Shown here: positions 49,792 to 59,053 of the stretch, piece after piece
Layout of the letters: every line of letters starts with the position of its first letter
How positions within the stretch are numbered: position 1 is the stretch's first letter
NCBI RefSeq assembly: GCF_025447595.1
Contig: NZ_JAOEJU010000020.1
Coordinates: 54,627-118,626, forward strand
Source: Pseudomonas koreensis
Lineage (GTDB): Bacteria > Pseudomonadota > Gammaproteobacteria > Pseudomonadales > Pseudomonadaceae
Direction: 5' to 3'
Length of the DNA stretch: 64,000 nt
The notes under the pieces: generated by a model
What the model saw: the letters and a program-made list of their open reading frames with translations, nothing else
The model's database searches: none
What the model was told of the DNA's origin: nothing
Translations under genes and position numbers: made by a program

Positions 49792-50708
49792 GCAGCCTGC
49801 TGGTGTTTCCCGGCCAGGGCGCGCAGCAACCCGGCATGCTCCAGCGTTTGCCTCGGGAAACGCTGATCGAGGCCAGCGATAGCCTCGGTGAAGATGTCTT
49901 GCGGCTGGATTCCAGCGAAGCGTTGCGCAGCACCCGGGCGGTTCAGCTCTGCCTGCTGATCGCCGGAGTCGCAGCTTCGCGGCAGTTGTTGCAGGAAGGA
50001 CTCACTGCCGATTACGTCGCTGGCCTGTCCATCGGTGCCTACCCGGCAGCGGTGGTTGCCGGGGCGTTGAGCTTCAGCGATGCGTTGCATCTGGTCAGCC
50101 TGCGCGGCGAGTTGATGCAGCAGGCTTATCCACAGGGCTTCGGCATGACCGCGATCATCGGCCTGCAATTATCCACAGTCGAAGATTTGCTGGATCAGGT
50201 GCACGGCGCAGATGCGCCGGTTTATCTGGCCAATATCAACGCCGATAACCAGGTGGTGATTGCCGGCAGCGACAAGGCGATGCAAGCGGTCGCCGAGCTG
50301 GCGCGCAGTCGCGGCGCCGGGCTGGCAAAACGTCTGGCGGTCAGCGTGCCGTCGCACTGTCCGTTGCTGGATCAGCCTGCGCAAACCCTCGCCGAAGCGT
50401 TCGCCAGGGTAGAGCTGAAAACACCGAAAATCGCTTACCTGAGCGGCAGCCGCGCAAGGCCTGTGACCCAGGTAGAAGCGCTGCGCGACGACCTCGCCTT
50501 CAACATGTGCCGCGTGGTGGACTGGCGCGGCACCGTGCAAAGCGCCTACGAGCGCGGCGTGCGGCTACAGATCGAACTGCCGCCCGGTGCGGTGCTGACC
50601 GGGCTGGCGCGCCCGGTGTTCGAGCAGGGCACCGTCACTGCCTTCGACAGTGCCCGGCTCGACACCTTGCAGGCGCTGTTGCGTGAGGAGGGAAGCCGCC
50701 GACTCTAG
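49788..50708 (+). CDS. mdcH: Malonyl-CoA:carrier transacylase of malonate decarboxylase
   Basis: 306 residues from GTG 49788. FabD-like fold with LVFPGQGAQQPGML and the nucleophile elbow GLSIGAYPAA. It primes the carrier MdcC with malonyl from malonyl-CoA. It is the last enzyme gene; madL starts 66 bases later. Confidence 0.94.
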   Translation: MSSLLVFPGQGAQQPGMLQRLPRETLIEASDSLGEDVLRLDSSEALRSTRAVQLCLLIAGVAASRQLLQEGLTADYVAGLSIGAYPAAVVAGALSFSDALHLVSLRGELMQQAYPQGFGMTAIIGLQLSTVEDLLDQVHGADAPVYLANINADNQVVIAGSDKAMQAVAELARSRGAGLAKRLAVSVPSHCPLLDQPAQTLAEAFARVELKTPKIAYLSGSRARPVTQVEALRDDLAFNMCRVVDWRGTVQSAYERGVRLQIELPPGAVLTGLARPVFEQGTVTAFDSARLDTLQALLREEGSRRL

Positions 50709-50774
50709 ACCGCAGCGACTCAGGCTTCGAACAACAAAAACAACATTCGACGATGCACTTTGAGGACTACAACA

Positions 50775-51191
50775 ATGATTATTTACGGTGTGGCGCTGCT
50801 GGCGATCTGTACGCTGGCAGGGGTGATCATGGGTGACCTGCTCGGCGTGCTGCTGGGGGTCAAATCCAACGTCGGCGGGGTCGGCATCGCCATGATCCTG
50901 TTGATCTGCGCGCGGTTGTGGATGCAGAAACGCGGCGGCATGACCAAGGATTGCGAGATGGGCGTCGGCTTCTGGGGCGCCATGTACATTCCGGTGGTGG
51001 TGGCGATGGCCGCACAACAGAACGTCGTCACCGCCCTGCACGGCGGCCCGGTGGCGGTGCTGGCGGCGATCGGTTCGGTGGTGGTTTGTGGCTGCACGAT
51101 TGCCCTGATCAGCCGCACCCACAAGGGCGAGCCATTGCCCGACGAACCGGCGGAAATCTCTCCGGTGGGCACACCGGTAGGAGGTCGCTGA
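50775..51191 (+). CDS. madL: Malonate transporter subunit MadL
   Basis: 138 residues with four hydrophobic helices and the family pattern GVIMGDLLGVLLGVKSNVGGVGIAMILL. With MadM it forms a sodium- or proton-dependent malonate uptake system in the inner membrane. The stop is 1 base before the madM start codon. Confidence 0.93.
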   Translation: MIIYGVALLAICTLAGVIMGDLLGVLLGVKSNVGGVGIAMILLICARLWMQKRGGMTKDCEMGVGFWGAMYIPVVVAMAAQQNVVTALHGGPVAVLAAIGSVVVCGCTIALISRTHKGEPLPDEPAEISPVGTPVGGR

Positions 51192-51192
51192 C

Positions 51193-51957
51193 ATGTGGGA
51201 TCTCATTGAAAAAGGTCTGGAACACAACGGTCTGATCACCGCGTTCGCCTTCGTCGGCGTGATCATGTGGGTCTCGGTGATTCTCTCCAAACGCCTGACG
51301 TTCGGGCGGATTCACGGCTCGGCGATTGCCATCGTCATCGGTCTGGTGCTGGCCTGGGTCGGCGGCACGATGACGGGCGGGCAGAAGGGCCTGGCGGATC
51401 TGACACTGTTCTCCGGCATCGGCCTGATGGGCGGCGCGATGCTGCGGGATTTCGCCATCGTTGCAACGGCGTTTGAAGTGCAGGCGACCGAGGCGAAGAA
51501 GGCCGGGATGATCGGCGTGATTGCGCTGCTGCTGGGCACGATCCTGCCGTTCATTGTCGGCGCGTGCATGGCCTGGGCGTTCGGTTATCGCGATGCGGTG
51601 AGCATGACCACCATCGGCGCCGGTGCGGTGACTTACATTGTCGGCCCGGTGACCGGTGCGGCGATTGGCGCGACGTCGGATGTGATGGCGCTGTCGATTG
51701 CCACCGGGTTGATCAAGGCGATTCTGGTGATGGTCGGCACGCCGGTGGCGGCGCGCTGGATGGGCCTGGATAACCCGCGTTCGGCGATGGTGTTTGGCGG
51801 GTTGGCCGGTACGGTGAGCGGCGTGACGGCGGGGCTGGCGGCGACGGATCGGCGGCTGGTGCCTTATGGGGCGTTGACCGCGACCTTCCACACCGGACTT
51901 GGGTGTCTGCTTGGGCCTTCGCTGCTGTTCTTCATCGTTCGCGGAATCGTTGGCTAG
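51193..51957 (+). CDS. madM: Malonate transporter subunit MadM
   Basis: 254 residues with about eight membrane helices and the family segments GSAIAIVIGLVLAWVGGTMTGGQKGL and GATSDVMALSIATGL. It is the large subunit of the MadLM malonate transporter and the last gene of the mdc operon. A REP pair and the convergent regulator gene follow. Confidence 0.93.
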   Translation: MWDLIEKGLEHNGLITAFAFVGVIMWVSVILSKRLTFGRIHGSAIAIVIGLVLAWVGGTMTGGQKGLADLTLFSGIGLMGGAMLRDFAIVATAFEVQATEAKKAGMIGVIALLLGTILPFIVGACMAWAFGYRDAVSMTTIGAGAVTYIVGPVTGAAIGATSDVMALSIATGLIKAILVMVGTPVAARWMGLDNPRSAMVFGGLAGTVSGVTAGLAATDRRLVPYGALTATFHTGLGCLLGPSLLFFIVRGIVG

Positions 51958-51989
51958 GTTCGGATTTTGAGTTGTCCGGGCTGACGCTT

Positions 51990-52052
51990 TCGCGAGCAGG
52001 CTCGCTCCTACATTTGGAATGCATTTCCCTGTGGGAGCGAGCCTGCTCGCGA
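51990..52052. repeat. REP pair, short-interior class
   Basis: CGCGA-outward inverted cores with a 17-base interior nearly the same as that at 54617; loop variant CT. The left arm has one substitution (CTCCTACA). It lies between convergent madM and mdcR. Confidence 0.9.
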
Positions 52053-52068
52053 AGGGCGCGACGGGGTG

Positions 52069-52983
52069 TCAGGTCTGGCGATTCGCATACATCCGACACT
52101 CCGCCAACAACGCCAGCAGATTCGGATCGCGCTCCTTGGCCTTCAAAAATACCACGCCAATGTGCTGCTGCAACCGGTACTTCTCTTGCAACGGAATCAG
52201 CTTCACCCGGTTCTCGTACACCGCTGCAATCCTCCCCGGCAGCAACGCATAACCGACCCCGGAACTGACCATGCTCAGCAGGGTGAAGATGTCGTTGACC
52301 TGCATCGCCACTTTCGGCTCGAACCCCGCCTGCCTGAACACCCGAATGCCGTCCTGATGGGTGGCGAAGCCTTGGGTCAGGGTGATGAAGGTTTCGTCGC
52401 GTACCTCCGCCAGATCCACTTCGCTGCGCTGGGCGAAGCGCGAATCGGCTGGAGTGGCGAGGAAGATGTCGTCGGAAAACAGCGGAATCTGCTCGCAGTC
52501 CGGGTCGTTGACGGTGTCGTCCAGCGACACCAGGATCGCATCGACTTCCATGTTTTTCAGCTTGTAGAGCAGGTCGATGTTCGAGCCGAGGATCAGGTCG
52601 ATGTTGAGTTCGCTGCGGCGGATCTTCAAACCCATGATCAGCTGCGGCACGGTCTTCACCGTTAGCGAATACAGCGAACCGAGCTTGAAGCGCTCGGCCG
52701 AGAACCCGGCGGCTTCGCGGGTCAGGCGCACGCTTTCGACCACGTCCTGAATCAGCTTCTGCGCCCGTTCTTCAAGCACATAGGCGCTTTCCAGCGGCGT
52801 CAGGTTGCGCCCTTCGTGTTTGAACAGCGGACAACGCAGGGCGCTTTCCAGCGAGTGGATCGCGCGGTGCACGCTGACGTTGCTGGTCTGCAGCTCGGCG
52901 GCGGCGCGGGCGAGGTTGCCGGTACGCATGAAGGCGAGGAACACCTCGAGTTTCTTCAGGGTCAATTCTTCGTCGATCAGCAT
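52069..52983 (-). CDS. mdcR: LysR-family regulator of malonate use
   Basis: 304 residues. The N-terminal winged helix-turn-helix is FLAFMRTGNLARAAAELQTSNVSVHRAIHSLESALRCPLF. The rest is a LysR effector domain. Convergent placement at the end of the mdc operon and similarity in shape to MdcR support control of mdcA by malonate. The T-N11-A site at 44614 is its suggested target. Confidence 0.87.
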   Translation of the reverse strand: MLIDEELTLKKLEVFLAFMRTGNLARAAAELQTSNVSVHRAIHSLESALRCPLFKHEGRNLTPLESAYVLEERAQKLIQDVVESVRLTREAAGFSAERFKLGSLYSLTVKTVPQLIMGLKIRRSELNIDLILGSNIDLLYKLKNMEVDAILVSLDDTVNDPDCEQIPLFSDDIFLATPADSRFAQRSEVDLAEVRDETFITLTQGFATHQDGIRVFRQAGFEPKVAMQVNDIFTLLSMVSSGVGYALLPGRIAAVYENRVKLIPLQEKYRLQQHIGVVFLKAKERDPNLLALLAECRMYANRQT

Positions 52984-53125
52984 GGCGCGGACTCTTCTTG
53001 GTATCGGTCGATTGTGCCCAAATATCAGGACAGGCGCAGGCCCGCGTTTAACGGAAACATTGCGCTTTTACGCTCAAGGCCCGAGCCTTGCGCGCTGCGG
53101 TAAATGAAATCGAGGTGTGCGACAC

Positions 53126-53743
53126 ATGTATCACGGAGAACGATTGAACGCCTGGACGCATCTGGTCGGGGCGGTGGCGGCGTTTGTCGGGGCGATCTGG
53201 CTAGTGGTGATCGCCAGTTTCGACGGCAGTCCCTGGAAGATCGTCAGCGTGGCGATCTACGGTTTTACCCTGCTGGTGCTCTACAGCGCATCGACCGTGT
53301 ACCACAGCGTGCGCGGGCGCAAGAAAGCGATCATGAAGAAGGTCGATCACTTTTCGATCTACCTGTTGATCGCCGGCAGTTACACGCCATTTTGCCTGGT
53401 GACCCTGCGTGGGCCCTGGGGCTGGACGCTGTTCGGAATCGTCTGGGGGCTGGCGCTGATCGGCATCCTGCAAGAGATCAAACCGCGCTCCGAGGCGCGG
53501 ATCCTGTCGATCGTGATCTACGCGGTGATGGGCTGGATCGTACTGGTGGCGGTCAAACCGCTGATCGCCGCACTGGGGACGGCGGGGTTTGCCTGGCTGG
53601 CCTCGGGCGGTGTGCTGTACACCGTGGGGATCATCTTTTTTGCCCTCGACCATCGGTTGCGGCATGCCCACGGGATCTGGCATCTGTTCGTGATCGCCGG
53701 GAGCCTGCTGCACTTTGTGGCGATTCTTTTTTACGTCTTGTAA
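53126..53743 (+). CDS. Hemolysin III / TrhA-family seven-helix membrane protein
   Basis: 205 residues from ATG 53126 (MYHGERLNAWTHLVGA). Seven hydrophobic helices, the HxxxG pattern at the N-terminus, SxxYHS after helix two (STVYHSVRG), HFSIYLLIAGSYTPF, and a C-terminal HGIWHLFVIAGS give the metal-binding set of the PAQR superfamily. The name hemolysin III is historical; bacterial members affect membrane-energy or lipid homeostasis. Confidence 0.87.
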   Translation: MYHGERLNAWTHLVGAVAAFVGAIWLVVIASFDGSPWKIVSVAIYGFTLLVLYSASTVYHSVRGRKKAIMKKVDHFSIYLLIAGSYTPFCLVTLRGPWGWTLFGIVWGLALIGILQEIKPRSEARILSIVIYAVMGWIVLVAVKPLIAALGTAGFAWLASGGVLYTVGIIFFALDHRLRHAHGIWHLFVIAGSLLHFVAILFYVL

Positions 53744-53753
53744 TCGCGACGCC

Positions 53754-53845
53754 TGTGGGAGCGAGCTTGCTCGCGAAGAGGTCAGGTCAATCAGCATCAT
53801 TCGTTGAATGACCCACCGCTTTCGCGAGCAAGCTCGCTCCCACAG
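53754..53845. repeat. REP pair, long-interior class
   Basis: GTGGGAG-outward inverted cores with a 45-base interior containing GTTGAATGAC and ACCGC, similar to the copies at 17998, 32222 and 63830. Loop variant TT. It lies between convergent trhA-type gene and rsmE, ending 2 bases before the rsmE stop. Confidence 0.93.
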
Positions 53846-53847
53846 GT

Positions 53848-54567
53848 TTAGAAGTCCCCCCACAATTGCTGCGCTACTGCCAACGCCACAACTGGCGCAG
53901 TCTCGGTGCGCAGCACGCGCGGGCCGAGGCGGGCGGCGTGGAAATCGTTGGCCTTGGCTTGCTCGACTTCGGCGTCGGACAGGCCGCCTTCGGGGCCGAT
54001 CAGGAACGCCAGCGTCGCAGGTTTGGCATGGCTGACCAGCGGCTCGGCCACCGGGTGCAGAACCAGTTTCAGTTCGGCTTCGATCTGCTTCAGCCAGTCG
54101 GCCAGCAGCACCGGTGGATGAATCACCGGCACCCGAGAGCGACCGCATTGCTCGCAAGCGCTGATCGCCACCTGACGCCAGTGCAGCAGGCGTTTGTCGG
54201 CGCGTTCGTCCTTGAGCCGGACTTCGCAGCGTTCGCTGAAGATCGGGGTGATTTCGGTCACGCCCAGTTCGGTGGCTTTCTGGATCGCCCAGTCCATCCG
54301 CTCGCCCCGGGACAGGCCCTGGCCGAGGTGGATGTGCAGCGGCGATTCGACCTGGCCGGCGAACTGCTCGTCGATCTGCACCACCACGCGTTTCTTGCCG
54401 ACTTCCACCAGGGAACCGCGAAACTCGTGGCCGGAGCCGTCGAATAACTGCACCGCATCGCCCTCGGCCATGCGCAGCACGCGGCTGATGTAATGCGCCT
54501 GGGCTTCCGGCAGTTCGTGTTCGCCGGTGCTGAGCGGGGCGTCGATAAAGAAGCGGGACAGTCTCAT
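53848..54567 (-). CDS. rsmE: 16S rRNA (uracil1498-N3)-methyltransferase
   Basis: 239 residues. A PUA-like N-terminus (HYISRVLRMAEGDAVQLFDGSG) precedes a SPOUT domain ending in LIGPEGGLSDAEVEQA and LGPRVLRTETAPVVAL, which form the knotted SAM site. It methylates U1498 of 16S rRNA in the 30S subunit. bioA lies upstream, separated by a REP pair. Confidence 0.95.
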   Translation of the reverse strand: MRLSRFFIDAPLSTGEHELPEAQAHYISRVLRMAEGDAVQLFDGSGHEFRGSLVEVGKKRVVVQIDEQFAGQVESPLHIHLGQGLSRGERMDWAIQKATELGVTEITPIFSERCEVRLKDERADKRLLHWRQVAISACEQCGRSRVPVIHPPVLLADWLKQIEAELKLVLHPVAEPLVSHAKPATLAFLIGPEGGLSDAEVEQAKANDFHAARLGPRVLRTETAPVVALAVAQQLWGDF

Positions 54568-54616
54568 GGTGGTTCTCTGAAAAGATGTGAATCAGTTGGA
54601 TCGAAGTCGACTTCAT

Positions 54617-54679
54617 TCGCGAGCAAGCTCGCTCCCACATTTAGAATGCATTTCCCTGTGGGAGCGAGCTTGCTCGCGA
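54617..54679. repeat. REP pair, short-interior class
   Basis: CGCGA-outward inverted cores with a 17-to-18-base interior (TTAGAATGCATTTCCC core), loop variant TT. It lies between bioA and rsmE, both leftward. Confidence 0.92.
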
Positions 54680-54719
54680 AAGAGGCAGTCCAGGCACTGC
54701 AAATCTCAAGTAAGCCGAA

Positions 54720-56126
54720 TCAGCCCGGATCACGGAACCCGGGATGGAAATCCTTCGGCACCGCCACGCTGATGCTGTCACGAGTGGCGATGTCGATGCC
54801 TTCGCTGGCGACTTCGGCGAGGAAGTCGATCTGCTCCGGGGTGATCACGTACGGCGGCAGGAAATACACCACGCTGCCCAGCGGACGCAGCAACGCGCCA
54901 CGCTCCAGCGCATGCTGGAACACCTTCAGGCCGCGACGTTCCTGCCACGGATAGGCTTCTTTCGATGCCTTGTCCTTGACCATCTCGATCGCCAGCACCA
55001 TGCCGGTCTGCCGGACTTCCGAAACATTCGGATGATCCACCAGATGCGCCGTCGCCGAAGCCATGCGTTGAGCCAGGGCCTGGTTGTTCTCGATCACGTT
55101 GTCCTGTTCGAAAATATCCAGGGTCGCCAGCGCCGCCGCACACGCCAGCGGGTTGCCGGTGTAGCTGTGCGAATGCAGAAAGGCGCGCAGGGTAGGGTAG
55201 TCGTCGTAGAACGCGCTGTAGACCTCGTCGGTGGTCAGGCACGCGGCCAACGGCAGATAACCGCCAGTCAGGGCTTTCGACAGGCACAGGAAGTCCGGAC
55301 GGATGCCGGCCTGTTCGCAGGCAAACATCGTCCCGGTCCGGCCGAAGCCGACGGCGATTTCGTCGTGGATCAGGTGCACGCCGTAACGGTCGCAAGCCTC
55401 GCGCAGCAACTTGAGGTACACCGGGTGATACATGCGCATGCCGCCGGCGCCCTGGATCAGTGGCTCGACGATCACGGCAGCGACGCTGTCATGATTTTCC
55501 GCCAGCGTCTGTTCCATCGCTGCGAACATGTTGCGTGAGTGTTCTTCCCAGCTCATGCCCTGCGGGCGCAGGTAGCAATCCGGGCTCGGCACTTTGATGG
55601 TGTCCATCAGCAGCGCTTTATAAGTTTCGGTGAACAACGGCACGTCACCGACCGACATCGCCGCCATGGTCTCGCCGTGGTAGCTGTTGGTCAGGGTGAC
55701 GAAGCGCTTCTTGTTCGGCTGGCCGCGGTTGAGCCAGTAGTGAAAGCTCATTTTCAGCGCGACTTCGATGCAGGACGAACCGTTATCGGCGTAGAACACC
55801 CGGTTCAGCCCTTCCGGCGTCATCTTCACCAGACGCTCGGACAGCTCGATCACCGGCTGATGGCTGAAACCGGCCAGAATCACGTGTTCCAGCTGATCGA
55901 CCTGATCCTTGATGCGCTGGTTGATACGCGGGTTGGCGTGGCCGAACACGTTGACCCACCAGGAGCTGACCGCATCCAGATAACGCTTGCCTTCGAAGTC
56001 TTCCAGCCAGACGCCTTCACCGCGCTTGATCGGGATCAGCGGCAGCTGTTCGTGGTCTTTCATCTGGGTGCAGGGATGCCACAGCACCGCGAGATCGCGT
56101 TGCATCCACTGGTTGTTCAGGCCCAT
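54720..56126 (-). CDS. bioA: Adenosylmethionine-8-amino-7-oxononanoate aminotransferase
   Basis: 468 residues, class III aminotransferase. SSWWVNVFGHANPRIN, HDEIAVGFGRTGTMFACEQAG and the PLP lysine in LSKALTGGYLPLAA are present. It uses S-adenosylmethionine as amino donor to make diaminopelargonate in biotin synthesis. It stands apart from the other bio genes, as usual in Pseudomonas. The malonate decarboxylase nearby is biotin-independent, so no functional link is implied. Confidence 0.94.
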   Translation of the reverse strand: MGLNNQWMQRDLAVLWHPCTQMKDHEQLPLIPIKRGEGVWLEDFEGKRYLDAVSSWWVNVFGHANPRINQRIKDQVDQLEHVILAGFSHQPVIELSERLVKMTPEGLNRVFYADNGSSCIEVALKMSFHYWLNRGQPNKKRFVTLTNSYHGETMAAMSVGDVPLFTETYKALLMDTIKVPSPDCYLRPQGMSWEEHSRNMFAAMEQTLAENHDSVAAVIVEPLIQGAGGMRMYHPVYLKLLREACDRYGVHLIHDEIAVGFGRTGTMFACEQAGIRPDFLCLSKALTGGYLPLAACLTTDEVYSAFYDDYPTLRAFLHSHSYTGNPLACAAALATLDIFEQDNVIENNQALAQRMASATAHLVDHPNVSEVRQTGMVLAIEMVKDKASKEAYPWQERRGLKVFQHALERGALLRPLGSVVYFLPPYVITPEQIDFLAEVASEGIDIATRDSISVAVPKDFHPGFRDPG

Positions 56127-56350
56127 GTTCAGTCTCCTCGAGGCGGCTCGCGTCAGGCGCGGGCAAACAATCGCGCAAGCCTATGCAATGCGTCGCGCCG
56201 GGACAACCCATTGTGTCGATTGAGCTACTTTGTATGGGCCGATAGACGTCGCTGGCGGCGTTTTGATGGCTGACGTATTCTTCGCGGTTCTTTGGGTCGT
56301 CTGACCCGCAAAAACTGCATTTTCCTACGTGTTTTTCCGGAGTTCGCTGA

Positions 56351-58129
56351 ATGTCTGTCGGTTGGCTGCGCGCCTGTGCGCTAGTGGTGTTGGGGCTGTT
56401 TAGCGTTACGGCGCTGGCCAAGGATAAAACCGCAATCGTGATCGGCGGCGGCCTCTCGGGCCTGACGGCGGCTTACGAACTGCAGAACAAGGGCTGGCAA
56501 GTCACGCTGCTCGAAGCCAAACCGAGCCTGGGCGGTCGCTCGGGCATGGCCACCAGCGAGTGGATCGGCAACGACAAGACGCAACCGGTGCTGAACAAAT
56601 ACGTGTCGACCTTCAAGCTGAACACCACGCCAGCGCCTGAGTTCGTACGGACCCCGGGTTACCTGATCGACGGCGAGTATTTCTCCGCCGCCGACCTGAC
56701 CACCAAACAACCGGCCACGGCCGAAGCGCTCAAGCGCTACGAGAAAACCCTCGATGATCTGTCGCGCTCGATTGACGACCCGCAGAATCCAGCGGCGACC
56801 AACACGCTGCACGCGCTGGACCAGATCAACGTTTCGAGCTGGCTCGATAAACAGAATCTGCCTGCCACCGCGCGTCAGTTGATCAACCAGCAAATCCGCA
56901 GCCGTTACGATGAACCGTCGCGCCTGTCGCTGTTGTACTTCGCACAGCAAAACCGTGTTTATCGTGGTGTATCCGACCGTGATCTGCGTGCCTCGCGCCT
57001 CGTGGGCGGCAGCCCGGTGCTGGCGCAGGCCTTCGTCAAACAGCTGAAAACCATCAAGACCGACTCACCGGTTTCCGCCATCACCCAGGACAAGGACGGC
57101 GTGACCGTCAAAGTCGGCAACGTCGGCTATCAGGCAGACTACGTGGTACTGGCGGTGCCATTGCGTGCCCTGAGCAAGATTCAGCTGACCCCGGCACTGG
57201 ACGCCCAGCACTTGGCTGCGATCAAGGGCACCAACTACGGCTGGCGCGACCAGATCATGCTGAAGTTCAAGACGCCGGTGTGGGAAAGCAAGGCGCGGAT
57301 GTCCGGCGAGATCTACAGCAACACCGGCCTTGGCATGTTGTGGATCGAGCCGGCCCTGAAGGGCGGCGCGAACGTGGTGATCAACCTGTCCGGCGACAAC
57401 GCCCGCGTCATGCAGGCCTTCGGCGACAAGCAGATGGTCGATCAGGTGCTGATCCGTCTGCACGCGTTTTATCCACAGGCCCGTGGCTCGTTCACCGGCT
57501 ATGAAATCCGTCGCTACAGCACCGATCCATCGACCGGTGGTTCTTACCTCGCCTTCGGCCCTGGCCAGATCAGCAAATACTGGCGTCTGTGGGAGCGTCC
57601 GCTGCAACGCGTAGCGTTCGCTGGCGAACACACTGACACCTTGTACCCGGGCACCCTGGAAGGCGCACTGCGCACCGGCCAGCGTGCGGCCAGTCAGGTT
57701 GAAGACCTGGCGGCGGGCAAATCCTTCGAACCGGCCAAGGTCGGCCCGGCAGCGGCCACCGCAGCAGCGGCGGGTGCGGGCGCGGCAGTAGCGGCGAAGA
57801 AAGGCAACTTCTTCACCAACCTGTTCGGCGGTTCGGACGACGACAAGAAGCCAGAGCCTGTAAAAGCGCCAGAGCCGGCACCTGCTCCAGCCGCTCCTGC
57901 GCCTGCACCGACTCCGGCCCCTGCGCCAGCCCCGGTGGAAGCACCGAAGCCAGCGGCTCCGGTGAAAGCCGAGCCTGCGAAGAAAGCAGCAGCCAAACCA
58001 GCCGCGAAGAAACCGGCAGCAAAGACCGAAGCGAAAAAAGCTCCGGCCAAACCAGCGGCGAAAAAAGCTGAACCGGCGAAGAAGCCAGCGGCCAAACCGG
58101 CGGCAACCACCGAGACCAAAGCGCAGTAA
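56351..58129 (+). CDS. Secreted flavin amine-oxidase-like protein with Lys/Ala/Pro-rich tail
   Basis: 592 residues. A signal peptide (about 1-23, ending ALA) is followed by the FAD motif IVIGGGLSGLTAAYELQNKGWQVTLLEA and GGRSGM. The amine-oxidase C-terminal signature is RVAFAGEHTDTLYPGTLEGALRTGQRAA at about 418-446. After residue about 460 comes an Ala-rich hinge, then a Pro/Ala stretch and a run of KPAAK-type repeats to the end (about 130 residues). Such histone H1-like tails occur in Pseudomonas AlgP. The oxidase substrate is unknown; a secreted flavin enzyme with a polycationic tail is unusual. Confidence 0.82.
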   Translation: MSVGWLRACALVVLGLFSVTALAKDKTAIVIGGGLSGLTAAYELQNKGWQVTLLEAKPSLGGRSGMATSEWIGNDKTQPVLNKYVSTFKLNTTPAPEFVRTPGYLIDGEYFSAADLTTKQPATAEALKRYEKTLDDLSRSIDDPQNPAATNTLHALDQINVSSWLDKQNLPATARQLINQQIRSRYDEPSRLSLLYFAQQNRVYRGVSDRDLRASRLVGGSPVLAQAFVKQLKTIKTDSPVSAITQDKDGVTVKVGNVGYQADYVVLAVPLRALSKIQLTPALDAQHLAAIKGTNYGWRDQIMLKFKTPVWESKARMSGEIYSNTGLGMLWIEPALKGGANVVINLSGDNARVMQAFGDKQMVDQVLIRLHAFYPQARGSFTGYEIRRYSTDPSTGGSYLAFGPGQISKYWRLWERPLQRVAFAGEHTDTLYPGTLEGALRTGQRAASQVEDLAAGKSFEPAKVGPAAATAAAAGAGAAVAAKKGNFFTNLFGGSDDDKKPEPVKAPEPAPAPAAPAPAPTPAPAPAPVEAPKPAAPVKAEPAKKAAAKPAAKKPAAKTEAKKAPAKPAAKKAEPAKKPAAKPAATTETKAQ

Positions 58130-58144
58130 GGCTTTGCGGTGAAT

Positions 58145-58178
58145 AAAAAAGCGCGGCTTTCAGGCCGCGCTTTTTTTT
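58145..58178 (+). terminator. Rho-independent terminator after the FAD oxidase gene
   Basis: Seven-bp GC stem (GCGCGGC / GCCGCGC) with a TTTCAG loop, preceded by six A and followed by eight T, 15 bases after the stop codon. Confidence 0.92.
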
Positions 58179-58194
58179 GCCTGAAAGATCGCCA

Positions 58195-58275
58195 TCGCGA
58201 GCAGGCTCGCTTCCACATTCGACGGTGTTCCTTCAGCTGGAATGCAATTTCCTGTGGGAGCGAGCCTGCTCGCGA
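58195..58275. repeat. REP pair, short-type orientation with a longer interior
   Basis: CGCGA-outward inverted cores, loop variant CT. The interior is about 35 bases and ends with GGAATGCAATTTCC, close to the interiors at 51990 and 54617; the left arm has one substitution (CTTCCACA). It looks like a short-class pair with extra DNA. Confidence 0.9.
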
Positions 58276-58469
58276 TGGGATCGATACGGGCCCTGAAATT
58301 TGAAGACCTGTCGGCTAACCTCCAGTCACACTTTTGTCTTTAATCTTTCCTTAACAACCCTGTTCAAGACTCTTGATCGTATTTCTCGATATTTCAAAGC
58401 AAAATTTTCCGCTTTAATTCGATAGATAACTCGCTAGTCTTGGTTCGCAGTTCTCACAGGATTTGGGCA

Positions 58470-59021
58470 ATGCAGCTACGTAACTCTTCTTCGCGCTACG
58501 GTTGGGTCAGCATCTTCATGCACTGGGGCGTGGCACTGGCAGTCTTCGGGCTGTTCGCCCTGGGCTTGTGGATGGTGGGGCTGGATTACTACAGCACCTG
58601 GCGCAAAGACGCGCCGGATCTGCACAAGAGCATCGGTCTGGTGCTGCTGGGTGTGATGGTGTTGCGGGTGTTGTGGCGCTTTGTCAGCCCGCCGCCGCCG
58701 TCGCTGGAAAGCTACAGCCGCATGACGCGCCTCGGCGCGAAGTTCGGCCACGCATTTCTGTACTTCGGTCTGTTCGCCGTGATGATTGCCGGTTACCTGA
58801 TTTCCACCGCAGACGGTGTCGGGATTCCGGTGTTTGGCCTGTTTGAAGTTCCTGCACTGGTTTCCGGACTACCGGATCAGGCAGATACCGCCGGTGTGAT
58901 TCATCTCTGGCTGGCGTGGGCGCTGGTAATTTTTTCCGGCCTTCATGCGTTGGCAGCATTGAAGCACCACTTTATCGATCGTGATGCGACCCTGACACGA
59001 ATGCTGGGACGCAAAGCCTGA
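58470..59021 (+). CDS. Cytochrome b561-type membrane protein
   Basis: 183 residues from ATG 58470 with four membrane helices. Haem-ligand histidines are placed in MHWGVAL (helix 1), DLHKSIG (helix 2), and VIHLWLAWAL and GLHALAALKHHF (helices 3-4). It should carry electrons across the inner membrane. It is 32 bases ahead of a YceI-family gene, a pairing common in proteobacteria. Confidence 0.92.
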   Translation: MQLRNSSSRYGWVSIFMHWGVALAVFGLFALGLWMVGLDYYSTWRKDAPDLHKSIGLVLLGVMVLRVLWRFVSPPPPSLESYSRMTRLGAKFGHAFLYFGLFAVMIAGYLISTADGVGIPVFGLFEVPALVSGLPDQADTAGVIHLWLAWALVIFSGLHALAALKHHFIDRDATLTRMLGRKA

Positions 59022-59053
59022 TGTTCAACCTCGACTCCAAAGGAAAACAAAGC

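Larger units (their letters stand above)
58130..58469. other. Gap with terminator, REP pair and AT-rich promoter region
   Basis: 340 bases. A terminator (58145-58178) and a REP pair (58195-58275) are followed by about 190 bases that become markedly AT-rich from 58320, consistent with the promoter of the cytochrome b561-yceI pair. TTGATC at 58373 and several TATT/TAAT boxes are present, but I could not settle one -35/-10 pair. No gene is seen. Confidence 0.5.
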
